Assembly: GCF_000165425.1 (NCBI RefSeq)
Contig: NW_001799089.1
Span: 124,001-188,000 of the forward strand
From: Paramecium tetraurelia
Taxonomy: Eukaryota > Ciliophora > Oligohymenophorea > Peniculida > Parameciidae
Reading direction: 5' to 3'
DNA length: 64,000 bases
Position numbers and translations under genes: made by a program. Below are positions 1-10,198 of this stretch, one piece after another. The notes beneath the pieces are model-generated. The model searched no databases, was not told the origin of the DNA, and saw nothing but the letters and a program-made list of their open reading frames with translations. Each line of letters starts with the position of its first letter. Positions within the stretch are counted from its first letter, which is position 1.

Positions 1-3000
1 AACTTGTTTATTCTAATGCTACCAATTAATAACCTTATAATCTCTTTAGTTACAAGTAATTCATTAAATGATCTTCCTTGATTTCTAAAATTGGTAAATG
101 CTATTCAGCACTCACACTAACAGCCTAATATTATTCATCCTATAAGATCTTTTTGTTGGGTAACACTAATTCTCTGCATCCAAATATTTCACAAGTTCTA
201 GTCAGATGACCAAAATTAGGTATTTTTTCTAACAAAGTTGCTACAACAATGATGTCTCCTACAATTTATCTTGGTTGATATGCCTTAAATAAATCAAATT
301 AATCCATTATCAAATTGATTTTCCTTTAGAAATTTAGTTATTACGAATATTGTGTACTCAACTATTATCTTTCGACATATTAAAACCAAGGAGGAGGGGG
401 ATTTTCACTCATATTGTCTTCACTTTTGAGTTCAGCAATAGTTTGAGTGCATGTGTTCTTGAGTATTTCAATTATGGATGGATGAATAATCTCACCGAAT
501 GTATCAAATTATATTGTTAATATTCCATCCAAATCGAAAGTTACCATCAATTTTTCATATCTTTCAATCAAAGCACCAATATTCTTAATGATCTTCTAGC
601 ATTCCCTATTACTTTCAAAATATTCAATGAAGTCCTTGTATTCCAATTTCTGCTTCTTTATGTATTATAAACAAGTAGTTTGACAAAGAGATCTGATGTA
701 GGCTACATTTGAACTAACTAAAGGAAATAGTTTATCAAAGAATTTCTATGAGAACTTATTTTATTAATTATGCAATAGGAAAATACACGATATGAAAGTA
801 GTAGGGATTTGGATATTTACTTTTAATTTTGGATCACTCAAAGTTTAAATAATTCTTGGAGCCCAGATATCAGGGTAATTATCTATCAAAAAACTCATCA
901 TCAACTCAATATATTATCTATACTGAGGATTGTTCAAAGTATCGAAAGCCTTCCAAATTAACTATTCCAATTCTACTAAATATTTCTTATCATCGCCAAA
1001 CACTTTCTGATAATTTTCTGGCTTCAATAAAAATTTTAAGCAACAAATATTCTACCATACATGCAATTTCATCCTGAATTATTTAGTGTATTGCATATAA
1101 GCATTCTTGTATCTATCCTTAATTGATACTTCTATCAAGAATTTAATGTAATACAACAATTCCTTTTCATACCCTCCTTGCTTTCCCAATTCAAATAAGA
1201 AATTGAATATCAAAAACCTTGGATATGCCCCAAAAAATTCCCCTTTGCATGAAATCAAATGCTTAACATTGTTTGCCAATGGGACGTATTATTCTGATGA
1301 TGCCAAAATTTCAGAAGAATCATACCCTCTCAATTCACTCCCTTTTATTAACTTAAATAGTATATAGTAAAATGTTGGTAATCTATTAGGATGTTTATGT
1401 AAACATATAATTAAATTATTTGCTATCTTCCTTTGTATAACCCATTGTTTTTAGTGCTGTTTCATTATCACTCTAATAACCTATTCAACTGCCTCATATA
1501 ATTCTCCTTCAAAAAAGCATGGATCAATAATAAAATCTACATATGCTAATATTTCATCTAAATTAGTATGAGTTCCAAACACATGCATCATCTATTGAAA
1601 AGAGTTTATTGCAACTTACTTAAATTGTTCACTTGATTCTTTATTGAATGCTATCTCTGGTCCATACACCGATCTTAATAATTAATACAAAGTTATTGAA
1701 TCATAAGCATTGAATTAATCAGTGATATCAATTATATTACTGATTAAATTTTATACTTAAGTATGGTATTCTTAAGGTTTATGATTTACTTCTCTGAATA
1801 ATGTTAAGATGTGACTTAAATAGTGTAAAGTCAAGTTTTTTAATTATCTATCTTACTCAATGCATTGCAATTTGCTTAATAATTACAAACCATATTTTAA
1901 AAATAGTTCTTCAACAAATAATCCTGTTTTATTTCTTTTGGCTTATTGTAATGCTATATTTGTAGCCTTTAAAGTCTTAATTAACAATTCTAAATGAATT
2001 ATATTGAAGTTATCAAACTATTACTAAAACAAGAAACCAACAAACTTACTCATCTATTAAGTCAATAATGGAACTGATTCAAAATGCTATAATGAAGCTA
2101 TCCAAAGCTCTTCAGTGACAATCATAGCCCCTTCCAAATCCAGAGTTAAATAGGCAAATAACCCAGAACTTATTTATTCTAAAAATTGGACTTGATTAGA
2201 TGTTTTTAAGATGTAATTTAGTTATTCTAAGATTCTATGTTTAGTTTCTTTTTAAGTATAAGTACTGGTGTATATTTGTTATAATTATGATATAATTGGT
2301 TGATAAAAGGTTAAGAATAACTTATGATCTTAAGTCAAATGGTATATTACAGCATATTAATGGTAATTTGAATTCAGATCAAATGCTTATTGTTATTCTT
2401 ATGCATACACTAAAAATTCTTCAGTTATCAATGATTTCAAGAGTTCTGCAATGTTGTTCAAAAAAAGACAATCGAAAGGGATTACTTTGATGAGTTAAAA
2501 TAATTATTCAGGATTAGTATTCTATTTAAATAAATGGAGCACGGCTTATAATAATTGTATTCTTTTTCTTAAATTTAATCTCATTAAAGTTTATTCAATG
2601 AATTGAACGAGTAATGCAAATTATGTAATTTCTACTTTAACATCTTTCAAGGATACACTAAAAGCTCCAACAGCCAATGGGTATTATATATTTCGAACCA
2701 TTTATATAATTACATCATCAATATAAGGAATCTTTGCTAAGAACTATTTAAGAAGTTCAAAAAATTTAGAGTCTCCTTCCAAAGGAGTGTCAAGATAAAA
2801 TACTGGCTTATTCAAAACTGGTATAATTATTTCAATGATTAAAGGCTTAAGATAATTGACATCAATTTATTTTTTGAATAAGGATTTAATACAATTCTTG
2901 ATTGTTTTTTCATTTGAGTGTTATGCTGCTTTATTGATTAGAATGAATAATGGTTTAATATTTTAGAATAATTATCTTTTCAGTTCATTGTCTATTTTAA

Positions 3001-4014
3001 ATTGTTATTATTGGGTAAATGGATCCATTTTAACCCACACATCCTTTGTTAAATGAGTTCCAAAGCTATCTAGTGTAATAAATAAGTCTGTAAACAATTT
3101 GAAATGCTATTATATCTTTTCATCATCAACATTAATTAAAACTTCATTTAAAACAGCAACACAAATTTTATTATTGGTGAGATCAGAGTAAACTTAATAG
3201 GAATCATGTAAAGCTTACCAAAATTATTCATATACCATTAATTACTTAACACTCTTACTGAATAAAGCGATTTTTATTAGTTCACTACAATGTAATTTGA
3301 AATCTACATTCTTTGGATTGTGTTGTTGGAAGATCTAGGGTAGATACTTGACAAAATTCAATCTAATTTCATCATCATTTATAATGAAAGCATAGATAAT
3401 TGATCTGATTTCTTAGAATTATTGAGCAACGAACTTTTAACTTTTCTCGGTGTAAATATCTTCTGAAAATAATACGAATTCCATGGCTCTATCCAAAACC
3501 CATTGTTTTTGCACTTTTAATAAAGAAAATAAGTTCTTGTATAACTTTTTCACTTTATCAACTATGATCATTGTTTGATCATTTACATTCAAAAGACTCT
3601 CATAAATAGGCTTAACTATTTTCTCTATGTATCCCTAAGTTGAAATATAATTAGAACATAGATTTCTCAATTGTTCCTCTGTGCAAATCGAGAGTATTCT
3701 TTTTGTGGCTATAAATCGATGAATTAATTACTTTGTAGATTATCAATTGAAATTTCAAAGGTTCTCTCAATTAATTCCATGGAAACTTCACATTTCAATC
3801 TTTTGTAGCATAATATCAAAATATCTATGTTTGGTTAAGAAATCCATTCAGATTTAAGTTCATTTGTCAATGCTTGATTCAATGCTTCTTAAACTTCTTC
3901 TTTCTGGTATTTATGGACACAAATATCAATCAGGGGCTTTAAGGATACGTGTTTGCCACTGGACTTTTTTTGTTCCACATATTCTTAAATTTGTAATAAT
4001 TCTTTCACAAACAT
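1..4014 (-). CDS. TARBP1: tRNA (guanosine-2'-O)-methyltransferase TARBP1/TRM3, 3'-truncated by window
   Basis: Large protein of more than 1,250 residues whose C-terminus lies beyond base 1. The segment encoded by about bases 1-270 matches the start of the SpoU/SPOUT methyltransferase domain of TARBP1/Trm3: a VVATLLEKI strand, then NFGHLTRTCE (the N-x-G-x-x-x-R motif 1), then a conserved SVSAEQ block. The family 2'-O-methylates G18 of tRNAs; that activity is family knowledge, not seen here. The long N-terminal part is helical and leucine-rich, as in TARBP1 homologues, which carry a HEAT-like region before the catalytic domain. The start is the ATG at 4014, 39 bases below the stop of the next gene. 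A 23-base intron lies at 3709-3731; others are likely. Motifs 2 and 3 and the knot are outside the window. Confidence 0.85.
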
Positions 4015-4053
4015 TCGCAAATTAAAATTTTTATTTATAAATAGTTTAATTAA

Positions 4054-4929
4054 TCATTATTATCCTCTAAATTCTTGTATTTTCTCTAATGTCAACTTTA
4101 TTTCCAATTTGATTTATTTGATAACATTCACATTCTTATTAGGTAGGCCAGTATAATATTCATACTCCATCATTTTTAATTGTAAATACTGATTTAAATC
4201 ATTGATGGATTGAATTTAATTTATTTAATCTGGAGCATAAGCCTTCTAATCTTCATTTATTTTTTCTTTCTTTGGTGTGACCTATTTTTAGACTTTTTAT
4301 TCATTTGTTTAACTTTTTGTTTATTATTAAGGCAGAGAGGGTTATTAATCAGGGTTTTCTTAATAAATCTTAGGTTGGATTCGATTTGATCTTTTCTATT
4401 AAACCCACTATTCCACATTATTAAGATTTCCATTGTCTTTGGTGAGTTTGTTTTTCAGTTGAAGTTTTCTAGTTTCTGAGTTCCAAAGTTTGAAATACAA
4501 ACGAAGACTTCTTTATTGAATTTGCTTGATATTCTAGCTAGTAGTTATATTTGCTATAAAAGCTCTTAGAATTTTGCGTTTAAGTTTTTAAATTTGTTGA
4601 GATCTAAAGTTATTTGCCATTTCCTTTTTATAATGCAAGGTGACTAATCTTTTGCTATTTTAAATAAATCCATTAAAGTATTTTCTGATAAGGAATTTAT
4701 AGTTGAAGATCAACAGTTTCTTGTAGAATAGGTCTCTTTTGTATTTATAGTTCTTCTAGCCATACCAACGCTTGATCCATCCTTAGAATGCATTCTTCAA
4801 TAAATTTTGATCTTTTGTATACATTATCGACATTACAGATTATCTAGATAGTTGCCATAAAATACCTTTGCTTAATTTATTTTTGAGTTATTTTATGCCA
4901 TTGTTTTAAGATCTCAGAAAGGAATTCAT
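4054..4929 (-). CDS. SFI1-repeat-like protein (probable centrin-binding)
   Basis: Uninterrupted 291-codon frame with TGA as the only stop. From about residue 40 to 130 it contains repeated helical units with the SFI1 signature, an aromatic/tryptophan following a hydrophobic helix and basic residues: NAFQGWIKRWYGQ, LIRKYFNGFI, ILRAFIANI and SLRLYFKLWN. In SFI1 proteins such repeats bind centrin and form filaments at basal bodies or the infraciliary lattice; Paramecium has many such proteins. The C-terminal third is Gln/Lys-rich and charged. A second frame from the ATG at 4942 is open for about 200 codons over the same DNA, but it lacks domain character and I consider it a shadow. The gene is followed 39 bases later by TARBP1 on the same strand. 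The function is inferred from the repeats only. Confidence 0.7.
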
Positions 4930-5029
4930 ATTCATTATTCATTTTATTTATATATATATATTGTTTTGAGTGAATAATAACAGAAAGTCAATAGAATAAT
5001 AATTTATAATTTGATTACATAAATGGATG

Positions 5030-6925
5030 TCATAATTAGAAATGCTCCTGTACTTTGGAAATATCCTCAGTTGAACGGTCATCATCTAATTAGGTGATTT
5101 CCTTGATTGCATCATTGTGAACTGCTAATACTGCTCTTCCTGATTCATCTGTATTCTTTTTGAATGCTTCATCCCATTCTAAAGCCTAAAAGATGATAAA
5201 TATAGATAACTTTTTCGGTTGAACAAGCAATGGATCGGGCAAATGGAACAGTTAAAACAGCACTTTCACTAGGGAAATAGGATGAATAAATCTATCTAAA
5301 CCAATATTACTCTTTGTTTCTGGGAGTTGATATTGGATACTTGATAGATGCTTAAGAGAATTCTGAATCCGAAATTAAATAATTGGCTCGTTTCATAATA
5401 CCATCTCTCCAACTATAACCAACTCCGTCACTAAACTATTCCTTTTATCTCCATAATATTTCCTATGGCACAAATGGGTGTTCTAAATCCTCAAATGCCT
5501 TTCTAAGAATGTATTTTTCCATTTGAGGTTCGAAGGCATTAATCATCTTATATTTAGGATCAATTTGCATAACATACTCTATCCATTATTTGTTCATAAA
5601 TGGAGGCCTAGTTTCAATACCCCATGCCAAACAAGCTTTGTTGGCTCTGAGAAGATCATATTTGTGTAAATCATGAAGTTTTCTGATTAATTCTTAATGA
5701 AATTCTACTCTGTTGGGTGCTTTGTGGAAATACAAATATCCACCAAATAACTCATCACTTCCTTCGCCTGTTAAACATATTTTGATTCCCAAAGCTTTGA
5801 TTCTTCTACACATCATATACATAGGTGTTGATGCTCTAATGGTTGTATTATTGAAAGTCTCTGTATGATATATAACTTCAGGGATGTAATCCAATCCTTC
5901 ATCTACTGTGTAGGTGAATGAGTGATGTTCAAATCCATGGAACTCTGCCACCTTCTTAGCATAATGCAAATCTGGAGATCCTTCCAATCCAATGCAAAAT
6001 GAATGAACTTTCCTCATTCCTCTCTTACTCAAATCTATTTCCCCTCTCTTTATTAATTTAGCCACAATTCCAGCCACTATTGAAGAATCAACACTATCAT
6101 AATCATCATAAATAAGGTACCCTCCAGAAATAAACAATCCAAATGGAGCATCGCCTTGAATTTCTCTTCGAACCACTTCCACAAACTTATCTCTCAACAC
6201 TTAAAAATCGATCTCTCCTGTTGGTATATGATCAAAGTTATTCCAAATTGGATTATACCATCTCTTAATCTCATATGTCTCATCAATATAATGACCTAAA
6301 TATTATATATATATATATAACCTGGAGGGAACTATTTGACTTCTATCACCTAATCATGGATTCCTTTCAACTCAGAGGATAAAAATAGAGATCCATCTTC
6401 ATTAAATCCGTAATATAATGGAACTATCCCAATATGATCTCTCCCCGCTTAAAATGATTTCTTACTCATATCAATTAGAACAGTTGCAAACATTCCATTC
6501 AAGTGATTCCAAAAGTTTCCTGCACCGTACTATATTTAATCTACCATTCATACCTCTTTGTATAACATTCCTACTATCTCAGTGTCAGAATTACTGCTAA
6601 ATCGATATTTCTTCTCCAACTCAGGTCTTACATCCCAGTAATCGTATAGCTCCCCATTCTGCATAAAGATTATATTCTCATCATCCACCATCCTAAAAGG
6701 CTGTCTCCCTTTATCACTTAGATCTACTAATCCCAACCTTTCGTGGGAAATCACATGATACAGCCCAGGGCTGATTTCCTTAAAATTACTCAAAATGATT
6801 ACAAGAACAATTATCTTTGATCTATCCGGACCTCTATGTCTTATTCTTCTTGATAGCTCATAAGCTTTTGCTCTTACTTAAACTTCTGTTCCTTTTACAT
6901 TTAAAATTGCCAAAATCCCACACAT
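5030..6925 (-). CDS. ASNS: Asparagine synthetase (glutamine-hydrolysing)
   Basis: Four-intron gene encoding 597 residues. It makes asparagine from aspartate, glutamine and ATP. The protein starts MCGIL, so Cys2 is the class II amidotransferase nucleophile. RHRGPD and NGELYDY of the glutaminase domain follow. The synthetase domain carries the PP-loop SGGVDSS, restored only after removing an intron, then CLTGEGSDELFGGY. Introns at 6530-6553 (24 bases), 6296-6321 (26), 6094-6120 (27) and 5186-5210 (25) give a frame divisible by three. The 6094-6120 intron is a multiple of three without a TGA, so retention would silently insert nine residues into the ATP loop. The stop is 15 bases past a KVQEHF tail. 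A second, more divergent AsnB-type gene (ASNSD1) lies at 48-50 kb. Confidence 0.95.
6094..6120 (-). other. Stopless 27-base intron inside the asparagine synthetase PP-loop
   Basis: Begins GTACC and ends ATAG on the minus strand. Without it the loop reads SGGVDSS, as in the family. With it, nine extra residues sit between SGG and DSS and the frame stays open, because the intron is 3n long and holds no TGA. Confidence 0.85.
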
Positions 6926-7119
6926 TGATCAAATAAAGATTATATCCCTCCTCTAACTTTTTCTAAACTTAAATAGGAAGAATAATTCGTAGTTTAGAAT
7001 ACTATCATTAATAAATTGACGAAGAAACTTCAATACCTACTAATTATATAAAACGATTTAAATTCATTAATAATAACTTGTATTAATCATTATCAATTTT
7101 ATTAAATTTAATAATCATC

Positions 7120-7443
7120 ATGAAATATATATTTACAATCCCACTATTTTAAATCGCGCTTTACCTATGATTGGAAAGTCAATTATTTTCAGAATATTCT
7201 TAATATTTAATCGATAAAATTATTCTACATTATTTAAGCGGTTTATTAAAAAATTGGAAAGTCATCGTTCTTGATTCAAAAACAAAGGCCATATTTAATT
7301 TAACTGCTGGCAATTAAATATATGAATCTGTTAAATTCTAATATTCGTGTTGGAACTATGTTGATAATTTAAAAACTAAACATCAAATATAACATAGTCT
7401 CAACATCAGGAAGATATAAATTGTTGATTTAACTTCATTATGA
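7120..7443 (+). pseudogene. Small ORF interrupted by one in-frame TGA
   Basis: From ATG 7120 to TGA 7441-7443 there are 107 codons in one frame with a single TGA at 7168-7170 (codon 17). The first 16 residues are hydrophobic and look like a signal peptide core. The remainder reads like a folded segment (for example KNWKVIVLDSKTKAI). No GT lies between the ATG and the internal TGA, so an intron cannot remove it if this ATG is used. It is either a broken gene, a gene whose real start is downstream, or chance openness, which is common when only one stop codon exists. No family recognised. Confidence 0.3.
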
Positions 7444-7548
7444 AATTTTAAACTAAAAACTTTATTAGGAGAATAAATTTAAGTGGTATAGAGATAAATA
7501 TAAATTTCTTATTCTATTTAATTTTATAAATTATCCTTTTTAATAAAT

Positions 7549-7553
7549 AAAAA
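7549..7553 (-). terminator. Pol III T-run terminator of tRNA-Cys
   Basis: Five consecutive T on the minus strand immediately downstream of the tRNA gene, the usual RNA polymerase III stop. Confidence 0.6.
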
Positions 7554-7556
7554 GTA

Positions 7557-7629
7557 AGAGAGTATCAGGATTCGCACCTGAGGCCTGCGAGACTTGCAAT
7601 CTGCTGCTCTACTCCTGAGCTATACTCCC
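7557..7629 (-). tRNA. tRNA-Cys (GCA), structurally atypical
   Basis: Folds as a cloverleaf. The acceptor is GGGAGTA paired with TACTCTC (one G-T) and the discriminator is T, as is typical of tRNA-Cys. The D arm is GCTC/GAGC, the anticodon loop is TTGCAAG giving GCA (Cys), and the T stem is TCAGG/CCTGA. The A box TAGCTCAGGAG is perfect. Two oddities: the 3' side of the anticodon stem has an extra C (TCT-C-GC against GCAGA), and the T loop is TGCGAAT, so the near-invariant T55 is G. A run of five T follows four bases after the gene (7549-7553 on the plus strand as A), a good Pol III terminator. It may be functional or decaying. Confidence 0.8.
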
Positions 7630-7693
7630 TTGTTGGTTTTTGTTTATATATTTTTATTGTAGGCAAAATGAAAATTTTTTGTATATATAATAA

Positions 7694-8361
7694 TCACTTT
7701 TTTTCCTTAATATTGTAAATTGTAATCTAATTATTTAGAAAAGAATTCTTTCCAAATGGAAGTTTGCTTTCTTGCAATTTGAATTTTGCAGATAATTTTG
7801 AGTATCTTGTATTCTACTTCTGCTCATTCAAGTATTTTAGTGAACTCATTCTTCTGGGCATATGATAAAATGGATTTTTTCCAATATTTGTTCTAAATAT
7901 GTTATATCCAAATAGCTTCTTATAGCTTTTTATTAAATGTAAAGCATTATTTTACAATTGATCTGGTGTTTTGTAAGAATTATTGAATCTAAATTAAAAT
8001 AAATCAAATAAATCCTCGTATCTACATTCATCTTACCATATATTAATTGAATCCTATGATTATTCGCTATCTGATTGATTCTAATCATTGTCATTCTTAA
8101 GTTAACAAACAAGGGTAGGTTCTTTGTTCTGTTTTTGTAAATTTTCCTCGATAAAAGAAATTGATCTTTTTGAAATTTTCACTTCGAACTAATTATAACT
8201 CTTTAATTTTGAAGCTAAATTCACATATGTTAATTACGTGTTGTGTTCTATCGTTAGGTTCCTTTGCCATTGTTATTTTGATTCGTTTATAGAAGGTTTT
8301 GTGAAGAAGGAATCTTATATTATTTAGGCACTATATTTTCTTTATTACACGAGGTTTTCAT
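7694..8361 (-). CDS. Unknown hydrophilic protein
   Basis: 214 residues after removal of one 23-base GTA...TAG intron near 8205-8235; the joined length is a multiple of three. The N-terminal half is Asn/Gln/Ser-rich, the middle is acidic, and the C-terminal half is basic and aromatic, with a block around HMPRRMSSLKYLN. No transmembrane segment or signal peptide. No domain recognised. The start was chosen because exon 1 opens only in this frame and splices cleanly into the long downstream frame. It lies between the tRNA-Cys gene and a gene-free stretch. Confidence 0.55.
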
Positions 8362-8995
8362 TATATGAAAAAATAAATTGTGTTTTTTTACTTCGAAACT
8401 CACTTCGAAATATGAACTAAAATTTTTTATGGATATAAGATTGTAACAACTCTAATTATTTTAAAAAATAATAAAATAATCAAAAAATTTATAATTATTA
8501 TTATTCTTTTTAAAATTTATATATTTCTTTTTTCAATCAAATGACTATTCTCTAAAGATTTGATAAGCATCAATAGATCTGTGATTATGTGAATATCAAA
8601 AATGTTAATTTTTTTGAGAAGTCAAAAAAAGTATAAAAATTACAATCCTAATTTATTATATTGTCTTCCTTAGCCAAATTAGACTAAAGATTTGATTATT
8701 ACTTTTAAATTAGAATTTTGAACACCTTATTTATGAATCAAATAGAATTATTAATATCATAGAATAATAATTTAATATTAATTCAGAATATTAACCATTC
8801 ATATCTATAATGCAAATGAAATTAAAATAGAGAATCTAATTCAAAATATAATTTAATGTCATAACGACTTTAATAATTTATATATGCAACAAGAATATAA
8901 TACTATTTTTTAATGATAACAATCTAAATCATTTCTTTCCAAAAGAAGTTTAATTGGCCATTTCTAAAACTTGTTATTTGAAAATGTGAATAACT
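8362..8995. other. Gene-free AT-rich stretch
   Basis: About 630 bases of very AT-rich sequence with short A and T runs. I see no coding frame with protein-like composition, no tRNA and no clear repeat. Confidence 0.5.
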
Positions 8996-10131
8996 TCATC
9001 GATTATAGCATTTTCCTCTAGGAATATATGATAGATTAATACCATCTCTTCTATTTAATTCAGTTTCATATAAATCTCTAAGTTCGTATAATGAAGCTGT
9101 TGCTGCATTGATTGCATTTTAAGAATCTTTTAAGACACTATTTGCTTTAGCTTGAACTGCTAAGGCAGCTTGTTCTTGCTAAACACTATAGAATGAGATT
9201 GAATACCACTACTAATTTGTCTTATAATTAAGTCTTTCTTTGGATTTCATCATTCAAATGAGCAACCTCAGACTCTGTGTCAGCTAACCAATCTGCTAAT
9301 TAATAATAGGCAGCAATTTCGTTAGCCTCCAAATTAGCTAATGATGACTTTAGTTAATCTTCAAGATCAGATAAAGCATTGTATACTAATTAACCAACAT
9401 TAAGTCCTGGTTATCTGTCAGATGATGATGATCCTCCTTCTTATCCTAATGCATGTAATTCAGCATTTCCTGAGGCTTGTTCAGCAGCTAATTAGGCAAA
9501 TTTAGTCATGGCATCTTAATTGAAGAGTTGACTGTATTATTTCAATTTATCTGAAACATTTTGAACACTCACTTCGACTAAAGATGATGGTTAACCGGTT
9601 AAATATCCACTCAAATCATTCTTTAAGACTCTAATAACTCCTAAGGCATCATTATGTTATTTAATGGCTCTAACAAACAAACCATTTGAAAAGCATCTCA
9701 ATTCTTGTAATTCAACTGATCTTCTGTCAATATCAGCCAATCTTTAGGTAGCCCATGCGATATAATCTGTTGCTTCCTACACAATAATTTATATTATAGT
9801 TACTCTGTATTCAACTCCGATTTATTCTCTTCTTGCTTTTGCACTTGCCCATGCCTTTTAATTGAGTTCGTTGACTTTTGAAAGTGCAGCAATTCTAGCT
9901 TATCCAATTTCTTCATCTGATATATTTTTTTCGTCAGCAACACCTTAAGCTTCAATGTTACTTGTTTTCAAATCATTCAATAAATCATATACTGCTTAGA
10001 CTGCATCATTCGATTCTGATCCTGTCTATTAATTTATTCACATCCTTTACCTATAATAATAGAGAGAAATCTATTTCAAAGGCCTGTGTGCAAACCAAAG
10101 CTAATAGCCCAACAATAATGAATTTATTCAT
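8996..10131 (-). CDS. Trichocyst matrix protein (TMP) family precursor
   Basis: About 349 residues after removal of introns of 25, 27 and 34 bases. It begins MNKFIIVGLLALVCTQA, a clear signal peptide, followed by long heptad-type helices rich in Ala, Glu, Leu and Asn (for example ELNQKAWASAKARREQIG). This is the architecture of Paramecium trichocyst matrix proteins, which are secreted into dense-core trichocysts, proteolytically matured and packed as a crystalline lattice that expands on exocytosis. It lacks cysteines in most of the mature part, as in the family. Three further TMP-like genes lie at 38.4-44.8 kb. The assignment rests on signal peptide, length and coiled-coil composition, since TMP sequences diverge strongly. 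Confidence 0.7.
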
Positions 10132-10198
10132 TTCTTAATATTAATAACTATGTATTATATAAAAACGGGTATTACTAATAAATTAATTATTTTAATAT

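Noticed and set aside
4330-4942. About 200-codon frame from ATG 4942 on the minus strand (MNNEYEFLSEIL)
   Set aside because: It overlaps the SFI1-repeat gene in another frame. The competing frame has regular SFI1 repeats and ends cleanly; this one is open because TAA/TAG do not stop.
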